A DNA stretch of 64,000 nt from Duganella sp. (GTDB taxonomy: Bacteria > Pseudomonadota > Gammaproteobacteria > Burkholderiales > Burkholderiaceae_D): the NCBI GenBank assembly GCA_026225475.1, contig JAMFSU010000152.1:61468-125467 (forward strand), in the 5' to 3' direction. The notes under the pieces were generated by a model. That model was not told where the DNA came from. It made no database searches and saw nothing but the letters and a program-made list of their open reading frames with translations. Shown piece after piece: positions 39,296 through 48,120 of the stretch (position 1 is its first letter; each line of letters opens with the position of its first letter). The position numbers and the translations under genes were made by a program.

Positions 39296-39862
39296 ATGAT
39301 GCATTCAATATGGCGCCATGCAGCCTGTGCGCTGCTGCTGCAAAGCGCACTGTGCTCGGCCGCACAAGCGCAACAAAGCGGCGACACAGTCGAACTGCCA
39401 TTGGTCTCGGGCTGGTTTGAAGGTAAGGTAGTGCGCTATGTCACCACCGATGTTTCGGACCGCCAGGCGGCGACTGACATGAATGCCAACTACGTGCCGC
39501 GCCTGGCCAACGCACTCAACCGCCAGCCGCAGCCAGGCCAACCCGGTGCGGTTGAGCGCATCTATTCCTTCGTCAATGCCAAACAGGGCGGTGTGCTGCC
39601 GTCATTGCCGGCACCGCTTGGCGCGGCCAACGCCAATCTCAATTATTCGCCGCTATGGCAGGTACACAAAGTACGCTGGCTGCCGGGTAAGAAAATACGT
39701 CTGCTGACCTCGGAAGAACAAGTTCTGGCCGCAGAAGAAGCTGGCGACGTCAGTATAGAAAAAACCAATCTGGTGGTGAACTGTCCAGTGGTCTTTAGCG
39801 CCGCCGACGGCGCCCTGCCGCACGCGGTACTGCATCTGGTCAAGCAGGATCCGGAACCCTGA
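39296..39862 (+). CDS. Secreted protein of unknown function
   Basis: A 188-residue protein with a signal peptide (MMHSIWRHAACALLL to AQAQQ). The mature part begins SGDTVELPLVSGWFEGKVVRYVTTDVSDRQAA in two overlapping strand-like segments, and the C-terminus has a single cysteine in VVNCPVVFS. The start ATG at 39296 has GGAAAG upstream and lies just after the terminator of the previous gene. I do not recognise the family with certainty. It converges on an MFS gene with an eight-base gap. Confidence 0.75.
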   Translation: MMHSIWRHAACALLLQSALCSAAQAQQSGDTVELPLVSGWFEGKVVRYVTTDVSDRQAATDMNANYVPRLANALNRQPQPGQPGAVERIYSFVNAKQGGVLPSLPAPLGAANANLNYSPLWQVHKVRWLPGKKIRLLTSEEQVLAAEEAGDVSIEKTNLVVNCPVVFSAADGALPHAVLHLVKQDPEP

Positions 39863-39870
39863 ACAAATTA

Positions 39871-41112
39871 TTACTTGGCCGGCGGCGCCAGGCGATCAAC
39901 CCGATACAGTTGCGGAAACAGCCGTATCCACAAGGCCACCACAATCAGGGTGCCAATGCCGCCAATCATCACCGCTGGCACAGTACCAAACCATGCCGCC
40001 GTCAGGCCCGACTCGAACTCGCCCAACTGGTTGGAAGTACCGATGAAGACCGAATTGACCGCGCTGACGCGGCCGCGCATTTCATCTGGGGTTTCCAGTT
40101 GCACGAAGGTCGAACGCACAACCACGCTGATCATATCGGAAGCACCAAGCACTGCCAGTGCCACCAGTGACAACAGGAAGTAATGCGACAAGCCGAACAC
40201 AATGGTGGCCAGACCAAAGATCGCCACTGCAATAAACATGGTGCGACCGATGCGGCCCTTGAGCGGATTGCGCGCCAGGAACAAGGCTACCGACAAGGCA
40301 CCAACGGCTGGCGCTGAGCGTAGCAGCCCAAGGCCGACCGAATTGGTATGCAGGATATCGTGCGCATAAACCGGTAACAAAGCAGTCGCCCCGCCTAGCA
40401 GCACTGCAAACAAATCAAGAGAAATCGCCCCGAAAATGGCCGGTTTGCTGCGGATATAGGCAATCCCGGCAAACACTGACTTGAGCGTGGCATTTTCGCG
40501 TTTGACCGCGACCACATTGGGCTTGATCTTGATCAACGACAGCAGCACGCTACAGAGCAGAAACAGCACGCAACTGGTACTGTAGACTGCCGCCGGACCG
40601 GCCACATATAGAAAACCGCCGACCGCAGGCCCGACAATGATTGCCACCTGGGTGGCGGAAGCGGAGCCAGCCACTGCGCGCGCCAGCAACTGTGGCGACA
40701 CCAGCGTGGGCAGCAACGCCGACATGGTTGGCTTGCTGAATGCGCGCCCGGCGCCGATGATAAACACCACCGCAAATATCACGTCCTTGCTAAGCCAGCC
40801 ACCGATGCTGCCAGCGGCCAGCAGGCCGGCCGCAAGCGCCTCGACCAGCACGCTCAGGCGTGCCACCTGACGGCGGTTGTAACGATCTGCCACATGGCCC
40901 ACCACAAACACCAGAAACAGCGAAGGAATGAATTGCACCAGCCCGACGATGCCAAGATCGAAGGGACTGAGCGTCATCTGATAGACCTGCCAACCCACCG
41001 CCACAATTTGCATTTGCAGTGCAATTGTCGATACCACACTGGCTAACCAGAACAAACGAAAGGAAGGATGACGAATCAGGAGCTGCGACTCCGGTACAGT
41101 GGTCGAGGGCAT
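39871..41112 (-). CDS. MFS transporter, EntS/TMS5 type
   Basis: A 413-residue inner-membrane carrier of the MFS_3 type, with about 12 helices. The loop motif VGHVADRYNRRQVARLS follows helix 2, and the region GRAFSKPTMSALLPTLVSPQLLARAVA is typical of the enterobactin-exporter-like group. No siderophore biosynthesis gene is nearby, so the substrate cannot be assigned. It is divergent from the aldo-keto reductase gene. Confidence 0.88.
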   Translation of the reverse strand: MPSTTVPESQLLIRHPSFRLFWLASVVSTIALQMQIVAVGWQVYQMTLSPFDLGIVGLVQFIPSLFLVFVVGHVADRYNRRQVARLSVLVEALAAGLLAAGSIGGWLSKDVIFAVVFIIGAGRAFSKPTMSALLPTLVSPQLLARAVAGSASATQVAIIVGPAVGGFLYVAGPAAVYSTSCVLFLLCSVLLSLIKIKPNVVAVKRENATLKSVFAGIAYIRSKPAIFGAISLDLFAVLLGGATALLPVYAHDILHTNSVGLGLLRSAPAVGALSVALFLARNPLKGRIGRTMFIAVAIFGLATIVFGLSHYFLLSLVALAVLGASDMISVVVRSTFVQLETPDEMRGRVSAVNSVFIGTSNQLGEFESGLTAAWFGTVPAVMIGGIGTLIVVALWIRLFPQLYRVDRLAPPAK

Positions 41113-41269
41113 GGAGATAAGATCGTGGCGGACGGGAAGCAGAACGCGCTGCCGGATGGCAAGCTTCTGCGCAAAATAGCGTGCGCGGCTATACTACTGC
41201 ACTACTCGATTGCGCAGCAAGCCGCAAGTATGCGGACCTGCCGTTTGTCAGCATTGCGAAAGGTTATCC

Positions 41270-42319
41270 ATGCAATACCGTCCACTTGGCCGCAGCAACA
41301 TCCAGGTTAGCCTGATTACTTTGGGCACCATGACCTGGGGCGAACAAAACACCGAAGCCGAGGCACACTCGCAACTCGACCTCGCCGTCGAACACGGCGT
41401 CAACCTGATTGACGTCGCCGAGATGTATCCGGTGCCGCCCAAAGCAGAAACGCAAGGCTTGAGCGAACGCTACCTCGGCAGTTGGCTCAAGAAGTCGGGC
41501 AAGCGCGACCAATTGCTGATCGCAACCAAAGCCACCGGCCCCGCCCGCAAGCCGCATAATCCGCGCCATATTCGCGGCGGCATCAACAACTTTGACCGCA
41601 AGGGCCTCACTGATGCGCTGCACGGCAGCCTAGAGCGCCTGCAACTCGATCATGTCGACCTGTACCAGTTGCATTGGCCGGATCGTAGCGTCAACATCTT
41701 CGGCCAGCTCGACTACCAGCATGCCGCTGATGAAGAAACCGTTGCCATCGATGAAACGCTCAGCATCCTGTCGGAATTCGTCAAAGCAGGAAAGATCCGC
41801 CATATCGGTCTATCCAACGAAACTGCCTGGGGCGTAGCGCAATTCCTGCGTGCCGCAGAAAAATTCGACCTTGAACGCGTGGTCTCGATCCAGAACCCCT
41901 ACAGTCTCGTGAACCGCCTGTTTGAAATCAATCTGTCTGAATTTGCACTGCGTGAACAAGTCGGCCTGCTGGCTTATTCGCCATTGGCCTTTGGTGCGTT
42001 GTCTGGAAAATATCTCGATGGTGCTCGCCCTGCCGGTGGACGCCTGACGCTGTACGAACGTTTTGCACGCTACAACGGCACGCAAACCAGCACCGCCATT
42101 GCCGCCTATGTCGCACTGGCGCGCCAGCATCAGCTCGATCCGGCGCAAATGGCACTGGCCTATGTCAACAGCCGCTCCTTCGTCACTGCCAACATCATTG
42201 GCGCCACCACAATGGCGCAATTGCGCAGCAATCTCGACAGCATCAATCTGCAATTGTCGGCAGAAGTCATTGCTGGTATTGAAGCCATTCACAAGATGCA
42301 TCCAAATCCTGCGCCGTAA
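41270..42319 (+). CDS. NADP(H)-dependent aldo-keto reductase, Tas type
   Basis: A 349-residue TIM-barrel oxidoreductase. The catalytic set is visible as Asp and Tyr in NLIDVAEMYPVPP, Lys in LIATKATGP and His in YQLHWPDRS. The start MQYRPLGRSNIQVS at 41270 matches the family; the upstream extension to 41210 does not. The C-terminal NADPH part has IIGATTMAQLRSNL. It is close in type to E. coli Tas; the in vivo substrate is unknown. Confidence 0.93.
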   Translation: MQYRPLGRSNIQVSLITLGTMTWGEQNTEAEAHSQLDLAVEHGVNLIDVAEMYPVPPKAETQGLSERYLGSWLKKSGKRDQLLIATKATGPARKPHNPRHIRGGINNFDRKGLTDALHGSLERLQLDHVDLYQLHWPDRSVNIFGQLDYQHAADEETVAIDETLSILSEFVKAGKIRHIGLSNETAWGVAQFLRAAEKFDLERVVSIQNPYSLVNRLFEINLSEFALREQVGLLAYSPLAFGALSGKYLDGARPAGGRLTLYERFARYNGTQTSTAIAAYVALARQHQLDPAQMALAYVNSRSFVTANIIGATTMAQLRSNLDSINLQLSAEVIAGIEAIHKMHPNPAP

Positions 42320-42344
42320 GCAGCATCCGCACAGAAAAGAAAAA

Positions 42345-42375
42345 GCCATCCGCTGCAGATAAACAGTCGGATGGC
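42345..42375 (-). terminator. Hairpin, probable terminator for the leftward 574-residue protein gene
   Basis: GCCATCCG at 42345-42352 pairs with CGGATGGC at 42368-42375. On the minus strand it is followed by TTTTTC. It lies about 150 bases downstream of the leftward ORF and 26 bases after the aldo-keto reductase stop, so it may serve either gene. Confidence 0.6.
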
Positions 42376-42527
42376 AAATTCAATCAATGCAGTGCAGAAC
42401 AGCACTCAATCTGAAGCAGCGCGTTTGAAATTGATCAATGATTCGAAAAACTGATCTCAAGAACACTTGAAAAATTTAAAATATTTCCTCTTGATTGAAC
42501 GTCAGGATGAAAGATTCCTGGTTGCAT

Positions 42528-44252
42528 TCAGACTGTCTTTTCCTGAGTTCGTGAATTGATCTCCTGATCCAGCCAATATTGGGACTTCTTCAAATCCTCC
42601 CGTGCCTCGTTTGCCAAGTTGTCCATTGGTGCCCTGGCCGCCATTTCTTTCATTTTCTCCACTTGCTTCAGGCTTGCCGCCAGCTCCTCCTTGATCACCT
42701 TGGCATTGTTGATCGCCGCATCAAGAATGTTGATCGTATCTTTTTCGTTCTTGGTTGCCTGATCACCTGGAATTGACCAGGAGCGTCCAATGTCACGTTC
42801 AACATCCGATTCTTTTACGTTGAATGGCTTGCTTCTCCCGTCCGGTCCATCGGTAAAATCGAATGAGGAACTCGTGCTGCGATTATATTCCCTGGTCTGT
42901 CCAGTGCCACCGGACGAATTAACATTTTCATTCGTTTGTTGAATGGAAAAAGACTTGGAAGTCGTCTTGTGCCCCCTTGTCTTTGTCTCACCATTGACGC
43001 TGAACGCATTGAGGTCATCGGTCGATCCATAAGCAGAATCGGATGTGGAGGTCGTCTTGCGACGGGTTGTGGTCGTCTCTTCATAAAAAGAGGACCGGGA
43101 GATTGTCGTCCTCCTTGAAGTCTGGATACGCCCCTCCTGACGTAACGGCGACCGCGCTTCCGACCCAATACGTGCCGAACCATCCTCGTTTTCGGGTCGC
43201 GCAGACTTGCTACTCTTGGGCTCAGGCAACTGCTGTGTTGACGTTTGGCGTCCGCCTTGCTGCGCTGATGAGATGCCACTATTTCTGGTTGACTCAGGTG
43301 CAACATCGGCTTTTGAAGAAAACACGCTATGCATTCTGTTCTCCTGCGGTTGGTCCGATGCCACTTTCGTTTGATAACTTGCCGCTGGCACCTGCTGCCG
43401 GCCATGCAAGCCGACTTGCTCAGAAGACGCATTTTCTTCACTATCCACAACATCAACCAGACTGAACTGGGGGGCATCAACGCCCCTGCCCGGCAATTCA
43501 TCGGTCGAATCGTAAGCAGAATCCAGTTCAGCATCCGATAGCACATCTTCTTTGCGCAGCGTAGCGACATCTGTGGCAGACGTCAGAGCGGAGCCGCTCG
43601 ATTGCTCGCTGACGCGTGTATGGGCGGCACCGCCGTCAACGCTGTGCGAGGCGCAGGTTTGCGCATCTTCGAACTGCTCCTCTGGCGGCGTCGCTGACTG
43701 ATCGGCTTGCGGCAACTGACTCACGCCGCCTCGCTCGTCGCGCTGCAGCATGGGTGAAGATACATCCATATTCGACCGCGGCGCGGATATCCTGATCTCC
43801 GGTGTCTCCGTACTCTTGACGGAGAATATCTTGTCGAGCATCTCAACTCTCTGTCTGATATTCTCGTGCACACCCCGACTGCCGCCCGTTTCGCTGGCAT
43901 TCGGACGCGCGGACGCAGCGATTGCCAACGCGCGCAATTCTGCGGATGTTGGCGCAGCAGAAGGAGCAGCAGATTTGGCCATATCAGGCGTCTTCGACTG
44001 CGCAACGTCAGCTGGCACATTGCTGCTGTTCTTTTGCAGAGCCTGACTTTGTTGAACAGGATCTGCATCACCTAGCGTCGTCACACTGGCAGGCTCTCCG
44101 GTAGGTTTGTTGCCAACATAAATGCGGTGAATAGACACAGCCCCGGTGATCGAACGTGAAAACGTATTTTTGGCGATCCAATCATTGCTGCTTTCCTTGC
44201 TATTAACAAACGACAATGCTGGCGTCATTGCTGGCGCTAATTTTCCAATCAC
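42528..44252 (-). CDS. Low-complexity protein with repeated DSAYxSTD motif, candidate secreted effector
   Basis: A 574-residue protein unlike any housekeeping family I know. I place the start at a GTG (44252) with a GAGGAG site six bases before it; a longer frame to 44390 lacks a signal. There is no signal peptide or membrane helix. The first 19 residues have no acidic residue and the next 30 are Ser/Asn-rich, which would fit a type III secretion signal. Most of it is Ser/Thr/Glu/Arg-rich and predicted disordered. DSAYDSTDEL (residues 244-253) recurs as DSAYGSTDDL (405-414). A short helical C-terminus follows (about 515-574). An effector role is inference. Confidence 0.6.
   Translation of the reverse strand: MIGKLAPAMTPALSFVNSKESSNDWIAKNTFSRSITGAVSIHRIYVGNKPTGEPASVTTLGDADPVQQSQALQKNSSNVPADVAQSKTPDMAKSAAPSAAPTSAELRALAIAASARPNASETGGSRGVHENIRQRVEMLDKIFSVKSTETPEIRISAPRSNMDVSSPMLQRDERGGVSQLPQADQSATPPEEQFEDAQTCASHSVDGGAAHTRVSEQSSGSALTSATDVATLRKEDVLSDAELDSAYDSTDELPGRGVDAPQFSLVDVVDSEENASSEQVGLHGRQQVPAASYQTKVASDQPQENRMHSVFSSKADVAPESTRNSGISSAQQGGRQTSTQQLPEPKSSKSARPENEDGSARIGSEARSPLRQEGRIQTSRRTTISRSSFYEETTTTRRKTTSTSDSAYGSTDDLNAFSVNGETKTRGHKTTSKSFSIQQTNENVNSSGGTGQTREYNRSTSSSFDFTDGPDGRSKPFNVKESDVERDIGRSWSIPGDQATKNEKDTINILDAAINNAKVIKEELAASLKQVEKMKEMAARAPMDNLANEAREDLKKSQYWLDQEINSRTQEKTV
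43011..43040 (-). repeat. Second copy of the DSAYxSTD repeat coding unit
   Basis: Encodes DSAYGSTDDL, residues 405-414 of the 574-residue protein. It matches the unit at 43494-43523 in most bases and eight of ten residues. A Ser/Thr/Arg-rich tract precedes it. Confidence 0.75.
43494..43523 (-). repeat. First copy of the DSAYxSTD repeat coding unit
   Basis: Encodes DSAYDSTDEL, residues 244-253 of the 574-residue protein. The tyrosine within an acidic Ser/Thr context resembles a short linear phosphorylation or docking motif. That reading is inference. Confidence 0.75.
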
Positions 44253-44773
44253 AGATTTCTCCTCTACGTTTTTTCGGCCTGCGGCACTAGTATTTTCATT
44301 TTCAAAAATAAGAAAATACAGCCTGCAGCCCACCCAGACCCGTTGCATTGCGATCATTTCTGATACAAAAGCTACAGCAAGACATGACATATGCTTGCAT
44401 CCCGGACTGCGCGCAATTGTGAATGAAACGATGCCAGGTTAATATTGGACAAAAATGAATTTATAAAAAAATATTAGTAAAAGACCTGGAAATATTAGAA
44501 TCATTTCTGGTTATTCATGAAACTTATAATTGCCAAAAAATAAGATTTTTGTTTTTAAAAGGACGTATTTTCCAGAGCTGTTATTTGCATTGCAAACTTG
44601 AGCAGAAGCCCCTTGAACAAAATGAGTGACGTAGCGAGTGCGCAACTAATACGGTAATACGGCGCATGCGTCACAGCCTGTCCCCAGAGCAAGATAAGCC
44701 CGCATCGTCTGCGACTATCTCTTTTGTGAATTGGGCGTAAGATACGACGATCCTTCCCGCCTCAGGAGTCATC
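44253..44773. other. AT-rich intergenic region upstream of the 574-residue protein and of the LysR gene
   Basis: About 520 bases without a gene. The part 44440-44580 is strikingly AT-rich, with long A and T runs, compared with flanking coding DNA. It must hold the promoters of both divergent genes. I searched for a hrp-box (GGAAC, 15-16 bases, CCAC) reading leftward and found none. Confidence 0.6.
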
Positions 44774-45694
44774 ATGCTTTTTGATTTGATCGACCTGCGT
44801 CTGTTTGTCACCATCGCCGAAGTCAACAATTTCACACTCAGTGCTGAGCGCGTACATCTGACGCCAACGGCTGCCAAAAAGCGCATCAAGGAACTAGAGG
44901 CACGCGTAGGCATTGCGCTGATCAACAGTAAATCCAAACACCTGCAATTTACTGCTGCCGGACTCAGCTTTCTGACGCACGCGCAACAATTCCTGCGCGA
45001 AGTCGAGCGACTGCAGGCAGACATGCAGCAATACAAAGATGAACTCCGTGGCGACGTCCGCATCCTGGCCAATACCACCGCAGTGACTGAGTTCATGCCG
45101 GAGATTCTGGGCAACTATCTGGCGCAGCATCCGCATGTCAATGTGGTCTTGGAAGAACGTCCCAATCAAGACATCATGGAAGGCATTCAGCAGGGTACGG
45201 CCGATATTGGCATTGTGGCCGGTCCGGTGCACGCAGAAGGTGTGGAAGTCATCAGTTTTTCGACCGACAGGCTGGTACTCGTCACCGCCCTGGAACATCC
45301 CCTGGCCGGCAGCGGCAGAGTCAGTTTTAACCAGACTATGGAATATGAACATGTCGGCCTGCACGAAGGCAGTACCTTGCAGAATTTCCTGCACCGCATC
45401 GTCAGCGATCAGGGTCAGCAACTCAAACTGCGCATTCAGGTCCGCAGCTTCGAAGCCATGTGCCGCATGGTCGAAACCAACGTCGGCATCGCCATCCTGC
45501 CGCTCGACGCAGCACTACGTCACAAGCAAACCATGCAGTTGAGTCTGATTGAGTTATGCGACAGCTGGAGCGTACGCGAGCGTAGCCTGGTGGTGCAATG
45601 CATGGAAGACCTGCCGCTGTATGCGCGCGATTTGATCGACTTCATCCGTGAAGAAACAGCACACAGCATGCCAATCATCAAGCAAGCTGCCTGA
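44774..45694 (+). CDS. LysR family transcriptional regulator
   Basis: A 306-residue LysR protein: N-terminal winged helix (DLRLFVTIAEVNNFTLSAERVHLTPTAAKKRIKELEARVG in overlapping parts, residues 6-46), then a periplasmic-binding-type effector domain. The start ATG has an AGGAG site eight bases upstream. It converges on a TauE/SafE permease gene with a 14-base gap. The target is unknown; no divergent metabolic gene lies upstream, only the 574-residue protein. Confidence 0.93.
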   Translation: MLFDLIDLRLFVTIAEVNNFTLSAERVHLTPTAAKKRIKELEARVGIALINSKSKHLQFTAAGLSFLTHAQQFLREVERLQADMQQYKDELRGDVRILANTTAVTEFMPEILGNYLAQHPHVNVVLEERPNQDIMEGIQQGTADIGIVAGPVHAEGVEVISFSTDRLVLVTALEHPLAGSGRVSFNQTMEYEHVGLHEGSTLQNFLHRIVSDQGQQLKLRIQVRSFEAMCRMVETNVGIAILPLDAALRHKQTMQLSLIELCDSWSVRERSLVVQCMEDLPLYARDLIDFIREETAHSMPIIKQAA

Positions 45695-45708
45695 ACAGTA
45701 AAACGACA

Positions 45709-46473
45709 TTAACCGTGGATCATCATCCACAGCGCAATTGCCATCAGTGCACCGCAAAACAGCATGCGCAGACGGCGCTCAGGTAGATGATGCGCCAGCG
45801 CGACGCCCCAGGAAATACTCAGCACACCACCTAATGCCAATGGAATCCCCACGGCCCAATTGACATGCCCGGCGCTGGCATAAGCCCATAGCGCCACCAA
45901 GGTGCCTGGCGTGACCATGGCCAATCCTAGTCCCTGCGCGGCTGTCTGTGTCAGGCCAAAAAACGCCACCAAACCTGGCACCGCAACGATTGCCCCACCG
46001 ACACTGAAAAATCCCGCCGTTGCTCCGGAAAAAACCCCAACCAGATAAATGTATTTCTGCGGCAAACGGATACTGGAGGTCATGTCTTTGTTCTTGCGCG
46101 TCAAGGTCCACAGGTAATACAAGGCCAGCACCACCATGAACAGCGCAAATGCAAAATGCAGTGAACGCGCCTCGATTGCGGTAGCAAAGCGCGCCGCAAA
46201 ATACGTCGTAAACACCGCTGGAATTGCCATCAACATGGCCGAGCGCAACTCGATCTTGTTGCGCTGCTTGTAGCGCCAGAAGCCGATCACCACGTTCGGC
46301 ACGATCATCACCAACGCAGTCCCCTGCGCCAGTTGCTGATCCATTCCATACAGAAAACCCAGCACCGGGATGGCAATCAAGCCGCCGCCGATACCGAATA
46401 AACCGCCGAGCGCGCCGAGTACGCCCCCCAAAGCCAGATTGACGAGTACCTCGTAAAACAAAGAAAGAGTCAT
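45709..46473 (-). CDS. TSUP (TauE/SafE) family membrane permease
   Basis: A 254-residue membrane protein with about eight helices. Family features are the duplicated glycine-rich segments GALGGLFGIGGGLIAIPVLG near the N-terminus and GATAGFFSVGGAIVAVPGLV in the second half. The start MTLSLFYEVLV at 46473 is preferred, since the upstream extension is not hydrophobic or conserved. TSUP proteins export or import sulfur-containing organic anions. The substrate here is not known. Confidence 0.9.
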   Translation of the reverse strand: MTLSLFYEVLVNLALGGVLGALGGLFGIGGGLIAIPVLGFLYGMDQQLAQGTALVMIVPNVVIGFWRYKQRNKIELRSAMLMAIPAVFTTYFAARFATAIEARSLHFAFALFMVVLALYYLWTLTRKNKDMTSSIRLPQKYIYLVGVFSGATAGFFSVGGAIVAVPGLVAFFGLTQTAAQGLGLAMVTPGTLVALWAYASAGHVNWAVGIPLALGGVLSISWGVALAHHLPERRLRMLFCGALMAIALWMMIHG

Positions 46474-46560
46474 TGGTGTAAAGTACGCTCTTGGTCGAAC
46501 AGGTCTCTCAGACAGACAAGAAACCATGCCCAACCGGGCGAACCCATATAGGAGAATGGT

Positions 46561-46647
46561 GTGAGTAGTGGCGTTTTAGTTGTTGTGCTTGAAGCGGGCG
46601 TGGTCGTCATCATTGCGTTGGCGATCTATCTGATTCGCAAGAAATAG
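46561..46647 (+). CDS. 28-residue single-helix membrane peptide
   Basis: A GTG codon at 46561, with an AGGAG site ending six bases before it, opens a 28-codon frame ending in TAG. The product is hydrophobic throughout (VLVVVLEAGVVVIIALAIYLI) and ends in RKK, a perfect single membrane span with positive-inside anchor. It stands alone between the divergent permease gene and the SDR gene. It belongs to no family I can name. Strong initiation context and composition support a real gene. Confidence 0.6.
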   Translation: MSSGVLVVVLEAGVVVIIALAIYLIRKK

Positions 46648-46832
46648 CACAGAAATGCAAACGTATTACCAGCTCAAGCTAAACTCAGTTTATCAGCCGG
46701 CCAGCACACTCACAAGCACCACTCCATCCGATTTCTGCAGCAGTGCCACAGCATCGATTCCCTGTTGCGCCAACGGCTGGCGCGGCAGAAGTCCCCCCTA
46801 TCAGACCACTACTCTAGAGAAAGCAGGACATC

Positions 46833-47636
46833 ATGGATTTAGGAATACAAGGAAAAATCGCCCTCGTTTGCGGCGCCAGCAAAGGCCTGGGCTACGCCAG
46901 CGCTGAACATTTGGCGCGCGAAGGCGCCCACGTCGTCATCGTCGCCCGCGGCCAGGAAGCACTTGATGCGGCAGCGGCCAAACTGCGCGCGCTCGGCAGC
47001 GGCAAGGTGATTGCCATCGCCACCGACATCGCCACCGCAGAAGGCCGCGCCAAAGCGCTGGCAGCGGTCGACCAACTCGCCGGCCAGGCCGGCCACGGTC
47101 CTGACATTTTGATCAACAATGCCGGCGGTCCACCGCTGGGCGACTTCCGTGACTGGGATCGCGACATCTGGCTCAAGGCCATTGATGCCAACATGCTGAC
47201 ACCCATTGAACTGATCAAAGCCAGCATCGACCCGATGATCGCACGCGGCTGGGGCCGCATCGTCAACATCACCAGCGGCTCGGTCAAGTCGCCACGCTAC
47301 GACCTTGGTCTGTCCAACGGTGCCCGTTCCGGCCTGACCGGTTTCGTCGCCGGTGTGGCACGCCATGTAGCCAAGAGCGGCGTGACCATCAACAACCTGC
47401 TACCCGGCGCTTTCGAGACTGACCGTTTGCGCAGCGGCTTCACACGCTCAGCGGAGATGACGGGAGAAACAGCCGACGCCATTCGTCTGCAACGCATGGG
47501 TGAAATGGCCGCCGGACGTTTTGGCGACCCTGATGAATTCGGTGCTACCTGCGCCTTCCTGTGCAGCAAGCATGCCGGCTACATCAATGGCCAGAATGTA
47601 ATGATGGACGGCGGCGCATTCCCAGGCACGTTCTAG
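46833..47636 (+). CDS. SDR family oxidoreductase without the YxxxK motif
   Basis: A 267-residue Rossmann-fold short-chain dehydrogenase. The cofactor motif CGASKGLGYA and the NNAG segment are intact, and the catalytic-type serine lies in NITSGSV. Where classical members have YxxxK, this protein reads LSNGARSGLTGF, so the Tyr/Lys pair is Ser/Arg. This belongs to a divergent SDR branch. Reaction unknown; a role as binding protein or unusual reductase is possible. A CAGGA site precedes the ATG. Confidence 0.88.
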   Translation: MDLGIQGKIALVCGASKGLGYASAEHLAREGAHVVIVARGQEALDAAAAKLRALGSGKVIAIATDIATAEGRAKALAAVDQLAGQAGHGPDILINNAGGPPLGDFRDWDRDIWLKAIDANMLTPIELIKASIDPMIARGWGRIVNITSGSVKSPRYDLGLSNGARSGLTGFVAGVARHVAKSGVTINNLLPGAFETDRLRSGFTRSAEMTGETADAIRLQRMGEMAAGRFGDPDEFGATCAFLCSKHAGYINGQNVMMDGGAFPGTF

Positions 47637-47697
47637 GCTTGCCACGCAACAGAGTAAGTCGCGCGCAGCAGAATACTCAAAACACAAACAACTGATG

Positions 47698-47703
47698 TAT
47701 AAT
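47698..47703 (+). promoter_or_regulatory. -10 box of tRNA-Ser
   Basis: TATAAT, preceded by TG, ends 14 bases before the mature tRNA-Ser. The -35 region 17 bases upstream (ACTCAA) is weak. Confidence 0.6.
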
Positions 47704-47717
47704 GCGCCGCTTGCACA

Positions 47718-47807
47718 GGAAGGTTGGCAGAGCGGTTGAATGCACCAGTCTTGAAAACTGGCGAGGGCGTAAGCCCTTCGTGAGTTCGAATCTCACACCT
47801 TCCGCCA
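47718..47807 (+). tRNA. tRNA-Ser (anticodon TGA)
   Basis: A class II tRNA of 90 bases with encoded CCA. The acceptor arms GGAAGG and CCTTCC pair, the anticodon stem CCAGT/ACTGG holds the loop CTTGAAA with anticodon TGA, and the long variable arm GGGCGTAAGCCC is typical of serine tRNAs. The T arm has GTTCGAATC. Confidence 0.97.
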
Positions 47808-47815
47808 ACGAATTT

Positions 47816-47843
47816 AAACCCTTGATCTTCAAGGGTTTTTTTT
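47816..47843 (+). terminator. Terminator of tRNA-Ser
   Basis: AAACCCTTGA pairs with TCAAGGGTTT around a TCT loop, and five more Ts follow. It starts nine bases after the CCA end of the tRNA. Confidence 0.88.
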
Positions 47844-48120
47844 CGTCAAAAAATTCTAGCTGAGGCGCTTTGAGAGGACAGACCATACCTTCCCCCAATG
47901 CGAATTCCGGCACACCATGCTGACAGAGTGATGGAAGGCTTGTAAAAAGCTTCATTGAAGGCAGTGATCCAATCTAACGCATCTTGCCACGAGAGCAACT
48001 GGACGTTTCTGCCCCCGACAGCAATGCGGTTCAGCTATTCGACGGATAGAACTGTTCGTAATACCACGCATAGGCAGTCTGAATTTGCGCCTGTATACGT
48101 GGTAGCACCGCAAGAATTTT

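Noticed and set aside
42815..43570. Alternative-frame protein inside the 574-residue gene
   Set aside because: Arg/Met-rich text without family; the main frame has the strong start signal and the conserved repeat units.
44253..44500. hrp-box for the 574-residue gene
   Set aside because: No GGAAC-N15/16-CCAC arrangement reads leftward in the upstream region.
47677..47955. Leftward 92-codon frame across tRNA-Ser
   Set aside because: It is the antisense of the tRNA (text such as GVRFELTKGLRPRQFSRL), a well known false gene pattern.
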